In this document: in pieces, positions 9,114 through 18,276 of the stretch | Position numbering within the stretch: the stretch's first letter is position 1 | How the letters are laid out: the number at the start of each line of letters is the position of its first letter | From: Thalassotalea_F euphylliae | GTDB lineage: Bacteria; Pseudomonadota; Gammaproteobacteria; Enterobacterales; Alteromonadaceae | NCBI RefSeq assembly: GCF_042682785.1 | Contig: NZ_JBHUIB010000003.1 | Location: 1,210,649-1,274,648 of the forward strand | Reading direction: 5' to 3' | Length of the DNA stretch: 64,000 nucleotides | Notes under the pieces: generated by a model | Told to the model about the DNA's origin: nothing | The model's input: only the letters and a program-made list of their open reading frames with translations | Databases searched by the model: none | Made by a program: the position numbers and the translations under genes

Positions 9114-10055
9114 CTAGCTTTCTTCTGGCACAACCACAATGCGTTTGGGCGCAACTAAGCCATCATCATTGATTTGGCCAACACCTAAGAATTCACCTAG
9201 TTCATCGTAAACTTGAACAAAACCATCTGCTGGAGCGCCAGATGCTTGTACTGGATTACCGTGTCTCAGATATTGAACACTGGCCATATCCACTTCAACG
9301 GAAGGCATACCTTCTAAGGCGGTTTCCATTGGAAGCAATACATTATCCAAATACGTAGATGGCAACGTGTCTTCTGATTTTGCTTTGTGCAGTAACTCTT
9401 CAAGCGCTTCAAGCGTCACCATTTTATCACGAGGATAATGACCAACACTGATACGTCGTAGCATGCTGACATGTGCACCACAACCTAACAACTCTCCTAA
9501 GTCGTCAACGATAGTGCGAATATATGTCCCTTTTGAAACGTGAAGTTCTAAATCGACTTCATCACCCTCATAGCGCAAAACTTCTAGATTAAAAACTTCA
9601 ATATCACGTGCTTCTCGCGGTACTTCAATGCCTTCTCGTGCGTATTTGTATAACGGTTGCCCTTGGTACTTTAGCGCTGAATACATGGAAGGTACTTGTT
9701 GTGACTTACCACGGAACTTATCAAGTGCAGCCATCAATACCTCTTCAGATATATCTACGGGCTTTTCACTAACAACATCACCATCAGCGTCACTTGTCGT
9801 TGTACGAATACCGAGCTTAGCAGTAACAACATAGGTTTTATCCGTATCTAAAAGAAACTGAGAAAACTTTGTACCTTCACCTAAACAAACAGGAAGCATG
9901 CCTGTTGCCAACGGATCTAGTGCACCTGTATGCCCTGCTTTTTGTGCGAAATACAAGCGTTTAACCTGCTGAACTGCGCTATTTGATGATATTTCTAATG
10001 GCTTATCCAGTAGTACAATACCGTTGACTGGGCGGCCTTTACGACGTCTAGCCAT
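9114..10055 (-). CDS. truB: tRNA pseudouridine(55) synthase TruB
   Basis: Makes pseudouridine 55 in the T loop of tRNAs. 313 residues, the usual length. The catalytic motif GHTGALDPLATG places the nucleophile at D47; the RTIVDDLG segment and the C-terminal PUA-like region (about 240-310) also fit. It follows rbfA with 3 bases between them and is part of the nusA-infB transcription unit. No intrinsic terminator was seen after it; the rpsO promoter follows directly. Confidence 0.97.
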   Translation of the reverse strand: MARRRKGRPVNGIVLLDKPLEISSNSAVQQVKRLYFAQKAGHTGALDPLATGMLPVCLGEGTKFSQFLLDTDKTYVVTAKLGIRTTTSDADGDVVSEKPVDISEEVLMAALDKFRGKSQQVPSMYSALKYQGQPLYKYAREGIEVPREARDIEVFNLEVLRYEGDEVDLELHVSKGTYIRTIVDDLGELLGCGAHVSMLRRISVGHYPRDKMVTLEALEELLHKAKSEDTLPSTYLDNVLLPMETALEGMPSVEVDMASVQYLRHGNPVQASGAPADGFVQVYDELGEFLGVGQINDDGLVAPKRIVVVPEES

Positions 10056-10058
10056 TAA

Positions 10059-10454
10059 CTAAGCGTCCTCATCATCTTCAGATTTACCAGCACGGCGCTC
10101 GTCTTCAGCTACGGCTTGGTTCACCAAGTTTGTCATTCGTACACCTTCTGCAAGTGACTTGTCATATACAAATCTCAGCTCGGGCATAATGCGCGCTTTA
10201 ATGCGTTTAGCCAGTAGCGTTCTAATGAAACCTGCTGCTTCATTGAGAATTTTGACTGACTCTTCTTCACTTTGACCTTCAAGTGTGAAGAATGTGACAA
10301 ATACTTTCGCGTAAGCCAAATCTCTGGTTACTTCAACGGCATTCACTGTCACCATACCTAAGCGTGGATCTTTCACTTCACGCTGAATTATAGTGGCTAC
10401 TTCTTTTTGAATTTCCTGAGCAACTCGGTCAGTACGAGAAAATTCTCTGCTCAT
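10059..10454 (-). CDS. rbfA: 30S ribosome-binding factor RbfA
   Basis: 131-residue KH-fold assembly factor that binds the 16S rRNA near helix 1 and supports late 30S maturation and cold adaptation. The start REFSRTDRVAQEIQKEVA and the central DPRLGMVTVNAVEVTRDLAYAKV-type segment are typical. The C-terminal tail is acidic (SEDDEDA). It lies between infB and truB as in most proteobacteria, behind a terminator-like hairpin that may lower its expression relative to infB. Confidence 0.96.
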   Translation of the reverse strand: MSREFSRTDRVAQEIQKEVATIIQREVKDPRLGMVTVNAVEVTRDLAYAKVFVTFFTLEGQSEEESVKILNEAAGFIRTLLAKRIKARIMPELRFVYDKSLAEGVRMTNLVNQAVAEDERRAGKSEDDEDA

Positions 10455-10483
10455 AGATACTCCTAAATATTTTTCAATTGAGA

Positions 10484-10505
10484 TAAAAACGGGGGCAAAG
10501 CCCCC
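10484..10505 (-). terminator. terminator-like hairpin between infB and rbfA
   Basis: Minus strand GGGGGC, a TTT loop, GCCCCC, then GTTTTT. The tight 3-base loop and short T run suggest partial termination within the operon. Confidence 0.6.
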
Positions 10506-10543
10506 ATTTAAATTTACTCAGATGAGTCTGTCGTGGTGAGCGC

Positions 10544-13207
10544 TTAAAGCGTTCTCTTCACCTCAACTGTCTCAAATACTTCGATTTGGTCACCAACTTT
10601 AACGTCGTTGTAGTTCTTAACACCAATACCACATTCAGTACCGTTACGAACCTCTTGAACGTCATCTTTGAAGCGACGAAGTGACTCTAGTTCACCTTCG
10701 TAAATAACAACATTTTCACGTAATACGCGAATTGGGTTGTTACGCTTGATAAGACCTTCAGTAACCATACAACCAGCAATAGCACCAAGTTTCGGTGACT
10801 TAAATACGTCACGTACTTCAGCAAGACCAATAATTTCTTGCTTGAATTCTGGCGCAAGTAAACCGCTCATTGCTTGCTTAACTTCGTCGATTAAGTCGTA
10901 GATAACGCTGTAGTAACGTAAATCTACACCTTCGCTTTCGATAACTTTACGCGCAGACGCATCAGCACGAACGTTGAAACCAACAACAATCGCATTTGAT
11001 GCAGCAGCAAGTGACGCATCAGTCTCAGTTATACCACCTACACCTGAACCAATGATTTTCACTTTTACTTCGTCAGTCGATAATTTCACAAGCGCATCAG
11101 AAATCGCTTCTAGTGAACCTTGTACGTCAGACTTAAGTACCACGTTAACTTCTGATACATCGCCTTCAGCCATATCAGAGAACATATTCTCAAGCTTAGC
11201 TTTCTGTTGACGAGCTAGCTTCACATCACGGAACTTACCTTGACGGTATAGTGCCACTTCACGCGCTTTCTTCTCATCTTTAACAACAGTAGCTTCATCA
11301 CCTGATTGAGGAACACCGGAAAGACCTAAAATTTCTACAGGAATTGAAGGGCCAGCTGTCTTGATTTGACGACCTAGCTCATCACGCATCGCACGAACAC
11401 GACCGTACTCAAGGCCACACAGTACGATATCGCCTTGCTTCAATGTACCTTCTTGAACAAGAACAGTCGCTACTGGACCACGACCTTTATCAAGTTTAGA
11501 TTCAACAACAACACCGTTAGCCATCTTATCAACAACTGCTGTAAGCTCTAATACCTCTGATTGAAGCAGTACAGCATCAAGAAGTTCATCAATACCTAAA
11601 CCGGTTTTCGCAGACACGTGAACAAATTGTACGTCACCACCCCAGTCTTCTGGGATGATATCGTGTTGAGAAAGCTCAGTCTTAACGCGATCTGGATCAG
11701 CCGTTTCTTTATCCATTTTGTTAACCGCGATAACAATTGGTGCTTCTGCTGCTTTCGCATGCTGAATAGCTTCAATTGTTTGAGGCATTACACCATCATC
11801 AGCAGCAACAACGATAATAACAATATCAGTCGCTTTAGCACCGCGAGAGCGCATTGCCGTGAATGCCGCGTGACCAGGGGTATCTAAGAAAGTTACCATG
11901 CCGCCGTCAGTTTCCACATGGTATGCACCAATGTGCTGAGTAATACCACCTGCTTCGCCTGCCGCTACTTTCGCTTCACGAATGTAATCTAGTAGTGATG
12001 TTTTACCATGGTCAACGTGACCCATAATTGTTACTACTGGCGCGCGAGTTACCGCTTCACCTGCATCACCGCGATCAGATAATACCGCTTCCTCAAGCGC
12101 ATTTTCTTTAACAAGCACAACCTCTCGACCCATTTCTTCAGCCACTAATGCTGCAGTTTCTTGGTCAATCACTTGGTTGATAGTTGCCATTGCGCCCATT
12201 TTGAACATCACTTTAACAACTTCTGCACCTTTAACAGCCATCTTGTTAGCTAGGTCTGCAACCGAAATTGTTTCACCAATGCGAACTTCTTTGTTCTTTG
12301 TTTCAACTGGCTTTTGGAAGCCATGCTTCAAGCTTTGAGGTGCAGATAACGTTTTCTTCTTACCTTTACCCATTTTAACAGGCTTGTCTTGTTGCTTTTT
12401 CTTCTTGCGACGACGACCGCCACCTTCATCTTGAGCATCAACCTGATCTTCAGCTTCTTGTGCATAAACAGAAGACGTGACATGAACAACATCGTTTTCA
12501 TGTGCTTTACGCTCAGCTTCTTCTGCTTTCCAGCGCGCTTCGTTTTCTTCCGCTAACTTACGTGCAGCTTCTGCTGCTGCTTTAGCTTCTTCTTCCGCTT
12601 TCTGCGCCGCTTCTTTTTCTGCAGCTAGACGAATACGCTCAGCTTCATCAGCTTCAGCTTTTTCTTCTGGCGTCATTGAAGCTTTCGCTTTTTCAATTTC
12701 TTCCGCCTTTGCTTTGGCTGCTTCTTTTGCTTTTGCATCTGCTTCAGCTTTGGCTTTTGCGTCAGCTTCTGCTTTTGCCTTAGCCGCTGCTTCCGCTTCT
12801 GCTTTAGCTTTTGCTTCCGCTTCTGCTGCAGCCTTAGCTTCTTCTGCTTTAGCCGCAGCTTCTTCTTCCGCTTTGGCCGCTGCTTCAGCGATTTGTTGTT
12901 CTTCTAGCTCGCTACGTTTTACGTAAGTACGCTTTTTACGTACTTCTACTTGAACTTGTTTTGCCTTTGAGCCACTACCTACAGACAAAGTCGTTTTCTT
13001 TTTACGACTCAATGTCATTTTGCTAGGTTGACCGTCTGAATCATCACCGTGTTGTTTACGTAGATAAGTAAGCAACGCTTCTTTTTCTGATTCAGTTACC
13101 GTGTCTTGAGCACTTTTCTTCACACCAGTTTCTTCAAACTGGCTGATTAAACGATCTACCGGAGTGCCTACTTCACTGGCAAGTTCTTCTACTGTTACAT
13201 CTGCCAT
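10544..13207 (-). CDS. infB: translation initiation factor IF-2
   Basis: GTPase that brings initiator tRNA to the 30S subunit and promotes subunit joining. 887 residues, close to E. coli (890). Order: N-terminal IF2-N fold (1-50), a long Ala/Lys/Glu-rich charged linker (about 90-260), a second IF2-N region (about 300-370), the G domain with P-loop GHVDHGKT at 396-403 and NKMD for guanine recognition, then domains II, III and the fMet-tRNA-binding C domain. The linker DNA is simple in composition and creates long false frames on the other strand. It starts 22 bases after nusA in the same unit. Confidence 0.98.
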   Translation of the reverse strand: MADVTVEELASEVGTPVDRLISQFEETGVKKSAQDTVTESEKEALLTYLRKQHGDDSDGQPSKMTLSRKKKTTLSVGSGSKAKQVQVEVRKKRTYVKRSELEEQQIAEAAAKAEEEAAAKAEEAKAAAEAEAKAKAEAEAAAKAKAEADAKAKAEADAKAKEAAKAKAEEIEKAKASMTPEEKAEADEAERIRLAAEKEAAQKAEEEAKAAAEAARKLAEENEARWKAEEAERKAHENDVVHVTSSVYAQEAEDQVDAQDEGGGRRRKKKKQQDKPVKMGKGKKKTLSAPQSLKHGFQKPVETKNKEVRIGETISVADLANKMAVKGAEVVKVMFKMGAMATINQVIDQETAALVAEEMGREVVLVKENALEEAVLSDRGDAGEAVTRAPVVTIMGHVDHGKTSLLDYIREAKVAAGEAGGITQHIGAYHVETDGGMVTFLDTPGHAAFTAMRSRGAKATDIVIIVVAADDGVMPQTIEAIQHAKAAEAPIVIAVNKMDKETADPDRVKTELSQHDIIPEDWGGDVQFVHVSAKTGLGIDELLDAVLLQSEVLELTAVVDKMANGVVVESKLDKGRGPVATVLVQEGTLKQGDIVLCGLEYGRVRAMRDELGRQIKTAGPSIPVEILGLSGVPQSGDEATVVKDEKKAREVALYRQGKFRDVKLARQQKAKLENMFSDMAEGDVSEVNVVLKSDVQGSLEAISDALVKLSTDEVKVKIIGSGVGGITETDASLAAASNAIVVGFNVRADASARKVIESEGVDLRYYSVIYDLIDEVKQAMSGLLAPEFKQEIIGLAEVRDVFKSPKLGAIAGCMVTEGLIKRNNPIRVLRENVVIYEGELESLRRFKDDVQEVRNGTECGIGVKNYNDVKVGDQIEVFETVEVKRTL

Positions 13208-13229
13208 CTATTTAATTCTCCCGGCCTTA

Positions 13230-14726
13230 CTATTCTTCATTAAACCAACAAATATTACGAGCAGCCATAATTAGCTCACCCGCTCTGGTTTCATCAATTT
13301 CTTCAATTTCAACAAGGTCATCGACACCTTGCTCCGCTAAATCTTCTAGCGTGATAACACCCTTGCTTGCTAAAACAAATGCAAGGTGACGTTCTAAACC
13401 TTCAAGTGCTAGTAGGTCTTCAGCAGGTTCTGCATCTTCAAGCGACTCTTCACTTGCTAGTGCTTGAGTTGTTAGCGCAGCTTTAGCTCGTTCACGAAGC
13501 TCATTAACAATATCTTCGTCCATACCATCAATATCGAGTAATTCATTGACAGGAACGTACGCGATTTCTTCTAGAGACGTGAAACCTTCGTCAACAAGCA
13601 CTGTTGCAAATTCATCGTCGATATCAAGCTTCTCTGTGAATAGGTTTAATACCTTGTCATTTTCCGCCTGATGTTTCTCATTCATGTCATCAACAGTCAT
13701 TACGTTTAATTCCCAGCCAGTTAACTGACTCGCTAAACGAATGTTTTGACCATTGCGACCAATTGCCATTGCTAAGTTGCCTTCTTCTACAGCAATATCC
13801 ATTGTGCGCTTATCTTCATCAACGATGATTGAAGCAACTTCTGCAGGAGCCATGGCGTTAATAACAAATTGTGCAGGGTTATCATCGAATAACACGATAT
13901 CAACACGCTCACCACCAAGCTCGCCTGATACCGCTTGTACACGAGAGCCACGCATACCTACGCATGCGCCAACAGGGTCGATACGCTTATCATTACTCTT
14001 AACTGCAATCTTTGCACGAGAGCCTGGATCGCGAGCAGCACCTTTGATTTCAAGCATTTCTTCGCCAATCTCTGGTACTTCAACACGGAAAAGCTCAATA
14101 AGCATTTCAGGTTTTGTGCGGCTCACAAATAATTGTGCGCCACGTGCCTCTGGCTTGATTGCATAAAGAAGACCACGAATACGGTCACCCGGACGGAACA
14201 CTTCACGTGGAAGCATGTCATCACGGTACACAATAGCTTCTGCGTTGTTACCTAGGTCAAGAATAACACTGTCGCGGTTAGCCTTTTTGACCACGCCAGT
14301 AATAAGCTCACCCACTTGGTCTTGATATGCTTCTACAATTAACGCACGCTCAGCTTCACGTACTTTCTGAACGATAACTTGCTTGGCAGTTTGCGTAGTA
14401 ATGCGATCAAACTTAACTGATTCGATTTGCTCTTCAACATAGTCGCCTACATTTAGCTCTGGATCTTCAAATTGAGCTGCAGCTAAGCTGATTTCAGCAA
14501 ACGGGTTCTCCATTTCCTGCTCGTTGTCGTCAATGACTAACCAACGACGGAAAGTGTCGAATTCACCGGTTTTGCGGTCGATTGAAACACGAACACTGAT
14601 GTCACCTTCGTACTTCTTTTTTGTCGCAGTTTCTAGCGCCGTTTCCATTGCTTGGAAAATGCTTTCGCGCGGCACCGCTTTTTCGTTTGATACGGCATCT
14701 ACGACCAGTAAAACTTCCTTACTCAT
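13230..14726 (-). CDS. nusA: transcription termination/antitermination protein NusA
   Basis: 498 residues. Order: N-terminal RNA polymerase-binding domain (1-125), S1 domain (about 135-200), KH1 and KH2 (about 200-345, with GACVGMRGSRVQ and AIGRNGQNIRLAS), then two acidic helix-hairpin-helix repeats (about 365-495), as in E. coli. It modulates pausing, intrinsic termination and antitermination. Second gene of the rimP-nusA-infB unit, 29 bases after rimP. In E. coli NusA feeds back on its own operon; the terminator-bearing leader upstream of rimP would allow that here. Confidence 0.98.
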   Translation of the reverse strand: MSKEVLLVVDAVSNEKAVPRESIFQAMETALETATKKKYEGDISVRVSIDRKTGEFDTFRRWLVIDDNEQEMENPFAEISLAAAQFEDPELNVGDYVEEQIESVKFDRITTQTAKQVIVQKVREAERALIVEAYQDQVGELITGVVKKANRDSVILDLGNNAEAIVYRDDMLPREVFRPGDRIRGLLYAIKPEARGAQLFVSRTKPEMLIELFRVEVPEIGEEMLEIKGAARDPGSRAKIAVKSNDKRIDPVGACVGMRGSRVQAVSGELGGERVDIVLFDDNPAQFVINAMAPAEVASIIVDEDKRTMDIAVEEGNLAMAIGRNGQNIRLASQLTGWELNVMTVDDMNEKHQAENDKVLNLFTEKLDIDDEFATVLVDEGFTSLEEIAYVPVNELLDIDGMDEDIVNELRERAKAALTTQALASEESLEDAEPAEDLLALEGLERHLAFVLASKGVITLEDLAEQGVDDLVEIEEIDETRAGELIMAARNICWFNEE

Positions 14727-14755
14727 GTTCTATAGCCTTCTACATACTCAATAAA

Positions 14756-15211
14756 TTAAAACTGTGGAACTAAATTCGCTTTATCAACTGCACTATGCGG
14801 CAATTCAAAAGCTTCTCCGTCAACAACGACAATTAAAGTTTCCCCTTCAATTGCCTCTAGCTGACCTTTGAATTTGCGTCTGCCGTTTAAAGGCATTCCC
14901 AACTTCACGTCAACGATTTCGCCGATGACGGCTTCAAAATGGGCTAAATCAAACAGAGGTCTATCTAAGCCCGGAGATGATACTTCTAGGTTATATTCGC
15001 TACTAATTGGATCTTCAACGTCCAATATTGCACTCACCTGACGGCTCACTTCTGCACAATCATCAACCGTAATGCCGTTTTCTGTATCTATAAACAAACG
15101 CAGCGTGGAATGCTTACCTGCACTGATAAACTCAATACCTAATAAGTCTTTGCCAAGTTGTTCGACCGATGGACGAAGCATTTCAGTTAGTTTTTGCTCA
15201 AATTTTGCCAA
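14756..15211 (-). CDS. rimP: ribosome maturation factor RimP
   Basis: 151 residues, against 150 in E. coli; needed for 30S maturation. The TTG at 15211 is chosen as start because CTGGAG at 15226-15221 lies 9 bases upstream and the product MAKFEQKLTEML aligns with the known N terminus. A longer in-frame extension to 15343 runs through two terminator hairpins and is rejected. Diagnostic segments are LRLFIDTENGITVDDCAEVS and NLEVSSPGLDRPLF. First gene of the operon; the TTG start may keep its yield below that of nusA. Confidence 0.95.
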   Translation of the reverse strand: MAKFEQKLTEMLRPSVEQLGKDLLGIEFISAGKHSTLRLFIDTENGITVDDCAEVSRQVSAILDVEDPISSEYNLEVSSPGLDRPLFDLAHFEAVIGEIVDVKLGMPLNGRRKFKGQLEAIEGETLIVVVDGEAFELPHSAVDKANLVPQF

Positions 15212-15230
15212 ACTAGAATTCTCCAGATAT

Positions 15231-15250
15231 AAAAAAAGGGCATAAAGCCC
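15231..15250 (-). terminator. short terminator-like hairpin just before rimP
   Basis: Minus strand GGGC, loop TTTAT, GCCC, followed by seven T. The stem is only 4 bp, so it is weak alone, but the T run and its place directly before the ribosome site are notable. Confidence 0.4.
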
Positions 15251-15290
15251 AGCGATTGATTTGCTGCTGTTTGCCAATAAACTCGACAAA

Positions 15291-15317
15291 CAAAAAAGCC
15301 CCAACACAAGGGGCTTT
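15291..15317 (-). terminator. intrinsic terminator in the rimP-nusA-infB leader
   Basis: Minus strand AAAGCCCC (15317-15310), loop TTGTGTT, GGGGCTTTTTT. It lies about 110 bases after the predicted transcription start and 80 bases before rimP, so it must be read through for operon expression. Confidence 0.85.
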
Positions 15318-15320
15318 AAT

Positions 15321-15408
15321 TTCACTGAGCCCATTGTGTTCACTGACCATAACTTCAGTGAAATAACCGCGTAATTAAAACAAACAGCGTGGTGTTCATC
15401 TCTCAGTG
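15321..15408 (-). repeat. competing inverted repeats in the rimP operon leader
   Basis: On the plus strand TTCACTGA occurs at 15321-15328 and 15339-15346, while its complement TCAGTGAA is at 15355-15362 and TCAGTG again at 15403-15408. The 15339/15355 pair forms a perfect 8-bp hairpin, but 15355 can pair equally well with 15321. Such mutually exclusive pairings directly upstream of a terminator are the layout of an attenuator. Function is inference. Confidence 0.45.
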
Positions 15409-15435
15409 CAATTATGCGGTTGTTCGATGGGGCGA

Positions 15436-15464
15436 ATTATATAGTTTGCCTACATCATAAGCAA
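15436..15464 (-). promoter_or_regulatory. strong sigma-70 promoter of the rimP-nusA-infB unit
   Basis: Minus strand TTGCTT (15464-15459), 17 bases, TATAAT (15441-15436). Transcription would start near 15429, giving a leader of about 220 bases before rimP. Confidence 0.8.
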
Positions 15465-15665
15465 GTCTAAATATAGAAAAAGCATGGATAACACTTCAAA
15501 CAAGACAATAGGCCTGAAAGCGCCAAAAATCGTTACAAACTGTCGGAGTTTTTTACAAAAATGACCAAATATTATTATTATTTACAATAGGTTAGAATTA
15601 ATACAGCTTTCGTGTTATAAATAAAAATAGCATCTAGTTCTAATCGTAGGAATATCGCGCGTATT

Positions 15666-17540
15666 ATGTATACCTTCTCACAACTATTGGCGAGAAATAT
15701 ATTATTGGGCATTGTTTTTATTTTGATAACGACAGTGTTCTCTGTGTTATTGCTCGCAGAATACACAGATAGAATGAAAGCGCAGCACCAGCAAACTGTC
15801 TCAGCCATAGCGAAGCAGATGGGTAACAACAAAGAGTTAGCCAACGTATTGCGTAAGGGTGCGTCATATAATCAGTTAGTCATTAACACGTTTAGTGGCG
15901 ACAAAATTTATACCTACACTAATCCAAATCCCGGCTTTACCTTCCCAATGACTCAACCGGGAAATGTTAAGATCTCGCTAAAAGCAGAAAACCTTTCGAT
16001 CAATTTCACGCTTGATACGTCACGAGAAACCCTTTTAATAGCGAAGTTACTTGGGGCTATTGCAGCGCTAATCATCGTTTTAGTTGTGTTAGCGAGTGTT
16101 ATGAGCACCAAACGCAATGCAAAATTTATGGCGATTATCAGCCATCAAATTAAGAAAGATTTGTCACTACTCTCTGAAAAAGAAGAAAGTGACTACGATG
16201 ATGTTATTGATATCCCTGAGTTAAAAGACGGCATTCGCGAGATTAAGCAACTTATAGAGTCGCAAGTCGCCTCGTCTACAGTACTTGAAAAAGAAGCCTA
16301 TACCGATCACCTAACTGAATTAGATAACCGAAATCGTTTCGTCCAGTTCTATGAATCAACAATGAGCAAAAAAAGCTCTGTAAAATTTGGTGTACTAATC
16401 ATTACTCGCTGTAGCGAGTTGCAAACGGTCAATCAAATTCATGGGTATAACGAAGGCGATACTTACATCAAGAACGTTTCAGGTCTTATTAAAGAAGCTG
16501 TAAGTAGTTATCGCTCTGGCCGCCTATTCCGTCTAAACAGCTCTGATTTCGCAACAATTCTGCCAAACATTACGTTGAAAGAAGCAGAGAATTTCGCCGG
16601 TGATTTAACACACCGTTTTAATGGGTTTCAACAAGGTTCTGATCTAGACTCTGTTGCCTACACAGGTATGGTTTATTTCGATCAAACAAAACCTTTAGGC
16701 GAATTATTAGCACTAGCCGATACGGCTATTAGTATTGCCCAAACGCAACACATCAATGCATGGTACGTGCAAAAGGATGTTGATGCGCTGAAAAATAATG
16801 ATTTCAATCAAGGTAACCAAAACTGGCGACAAGAAATTGATAATGTCATTGAAAATCAACGTGTTAGCCTACTCCTTCAACCTATTCAACCGACAACACG
16901 TAATGCAAAAGTATACGGTGAAATACTTGCGCGTTTCTTAAATGCCAATGACGAAATGTTGCCGACAGCATCGTTCATTGCGATGGCAGAAAAACTCGAT
17001 AAGATAGCGGCTGTCGACAAGCTGATTATCGAAACCGCAGTTAACGAGATTGTTTCTAAGAACCTATTAGAGCAAAGTTTCGGCATCAATATCAGTGCCC
17101 GTACAATATCAGATGAGCATTTCCTTATTTGGTTGGAAAGAAAGTTACTGCGCGAGCCAAAGGTAGCACCTCGCTTAGTATTTGAAATTACCGAATACGG
17201 TTTACAGCAGAATATTAAAATCAGTAAACGCTTTATAGATATGGTCCATCGTGCGGGAGCGCGAGTGACGGTTGAACGGTTCGGTGTTGGCTTGACCTCA
17301 TTCAAGTTCTTTAGGGACTTAAAACCAGATTTTATAAAGATGGACAGTACCTACACGCGTGACATCGATGAAGACAAGAACAACCAGTACTTCTTGCGTT
17401 TGATGGTTGATTTGGCACACCGCCTCAGTATTCAAGTTCTCACCGAAAGCGTAGAAAGCCAAGAAGAGAAACATACCCTAGAGCGATTATTTATCGATGG
17501 CTGTCAAGGTTTTTACATCGGTAAACCCAAACCTCTGTAA
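15666..17540 (+). CDS. csrD: CsrD-like membrane protein with degenerate GGDEF and EAL domains
   Basis: 624 residues with membrane helices at about 12-30 and 124-146 flanking a periplasmic domain, then a GGDEF-like domain (about 210-370) and an EAL-like domain (about 385-620). The cyclase signature is NSSDF (291-295) instead of GGDEF, and the phosphodiesterase signature is EIL (419-421) instead of EAL; the later acidic metal motif is ERFG and the loop motif TESVES. Neither activity is expected. This degeneracy, order and length fit CsrD/MshH, which in E. coli (646 residues) directs decay of the CsrB and CsrC RNAs via RNase E. No msh genes follow. Transcribed away from rimP, ends in a clear terminator. 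Confidence 0.65.
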   Translation: MYTFSQLLARNILLGIVFILITTVFSVLLLAEYTDRMKAQHQQTVSAIAKQMGNNKELANVLRKGASYNQLVINTFSGDKIYTYTNPNPGFTFPMTQPGNVKISLKAENLSINFTLDTSRETLLIAKLLGAIAALIIVLVVLASVMSTKRNAKFMAIISHQIKKDLSLLSEKEESDYDDVIDIPELKDGIREIKQLIESQVASSTVLEKEAYTDHLTELDNRNRFVQFYESTMSKKSSVKFGVLIITRCSELQTVNQIHGYNEGDTYIKNVSGLIKEAVSSYRSGRLFRLNSSDFATILPNITLKEAENFAGDLTHRFNGFQQGSDLDSVAYTGMVYFDQTKPLGELLALADTAISIAQTQHINAWYVQKDVDALKNNDFNQGNQNWRQEIDNVIENQRVSLLLQPIQPTTRNAKVYGEILARFLNANDEMLPTASFIAMAEKLDKIAAVDKLIIETAVNEIVSKNLLEQSFGINISARTISDEHFLIWLERKLLREPKVAPRLVFEITEYGLQQNIKISKRFIDMVHRAGARVTVERFGVGLTSFKFFRDLKPDFIKMDSTYTRDIDEDKNNQYFLRLMVDLAHRLSIQVLTESVESQEEKHTLERLFIDGCQGFYIGKPKPL

Positions 17541-17557
17541 GTTACTACTTTCAAAAA

Positions 17558-17585
17558 GGCCCGCAACAGGCGGGCTTTTTTAATT
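17558..17585 (+). terminator. intrinsic terminator after the csrD-like gene
   Basis: GCCCGC (17559-17564), loop AACAG, GCGGGC (17570-17575), then six T. Confidence 0.9.
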
Positions 17586-17633
17586 TTAGTTTACACGTGT
17601 CACATTTTTCATAATAACCCTACCCTTCATAAG

Positions 17634-17662
17634 TTGTTAATTTTCTTGTAAACGACGATAAT
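17634..17662 (+). promoter_or_regulatory. predicted promoter of the rsx operon
   Basis: TTGTTA (17634-17639), 17 bases, GATAAT (17657-17662), 32 bases before the rsxA start. Confidence 0.6.
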
Positions 17663-17694
17663 ATGGCGAATTTGTCTGAATCTATCTCGTTTGT

Positions 17695-18276
17695 ATGACC
17701 GAATATTTGCTGCTGCTCATTGGCACAGTACTAGTGAATAATTTTGTATTAGTGCAGTTTCTGGGACTCTGCCCATTTATGGGGGTATCGTCGAAAACAG
17801 AAACCGCTATTGGCATGTCATTAGCGACAACGTTTGTTATGACGTTGGCTTCGCTACTAAGTTACATCGTCAATACCTATATACTGTCGCCGCTTGGCCT
17901 AGAGTATTTAGAAACAATGGCATTTATTTTGGTTATAGCTGTTGTTGTACAGTTCACTGAAATGGTCGTGCATAAAACCAGTGCAAACTTATATCGTTTG
18001 CTAGGCATATTCTTACCACTTATCACAACAAACTGTGCTGTTCTCGGAGTTGCATTACTCAATGTTATTGAACAACACAATTTCTTTGAGTCCATTGTTT
18101 ATGGTTTTGGTGCTGCTATTGGCTTCTCACTTGTACTAGTGATGTTCTCAGCCATGCGAGAAAAATTAGCAGACGCCGACGTCCCTACTCCATTTAAAGG
18201 TTCAGCAATTGCCATGATAACCGCAGGCCTGATGTCTCTCGCATTTATGGGTTTCACGGGGCTAGTAAAACTATAA
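17695..18276 (+). CDS. rsxA: electron transport complex subunit RsxA
   Basis: 193 residues, six predicted membrane helices, nearly superimposable on E. coli RsxA (MTxYLLL start, FLGLCPFMGVS, and the end FMGFxGLVKL). RsxA and RsxE form the inverted membrane pair that holds an Fe-S cluster at the centre of the Rnf/Rsx complex, an ion-coupled electron pump that in E. coli keeps SoxR reduced. First gene of rsxABCDGE-nth; its stop overlaps the rsxB start by one base (TAATG), implying translational coupling. Confidence 0.97.
   Translation: MTEYLLLLIGTVLVNNFVLVQFLGLCPFMGVSSKTETAIGMSLATTFVMTLASLLSYIVNTYILSPLGLEYLETMAFILVIAVVVQFTEMVVHKTSANLYRLLGIFLPLITTNCAVLGVALLNVIEQHNFFESIVYGFGAAIGFSLVLVMFSAMREKLADADVPTPFKGSAIAMITAGLMSLAFMGFTGLVKL

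Noticed and set aside
12714..12926. Alanine/serine-rich plus-strand frame
   Set aside because: It is the reverse of the repetitive charged linker of infB, whose simple composition avoids stops on the other strand.
15212..15343. Upstream extension of rimP to 195 residues
   Set aside because: The extension crosses two terminator hairpins, and the TTG at 15211 has a strong ribosome site and gives the family's normal length and N terminus.
15291..15440. tRNA upstream of rimP as in E. coli metY
   Set aside because: No T-loop GTTCGA-type sequence, no CCA end and no cloverleaf pairing was found; the pairings seen fit an attenuator better.
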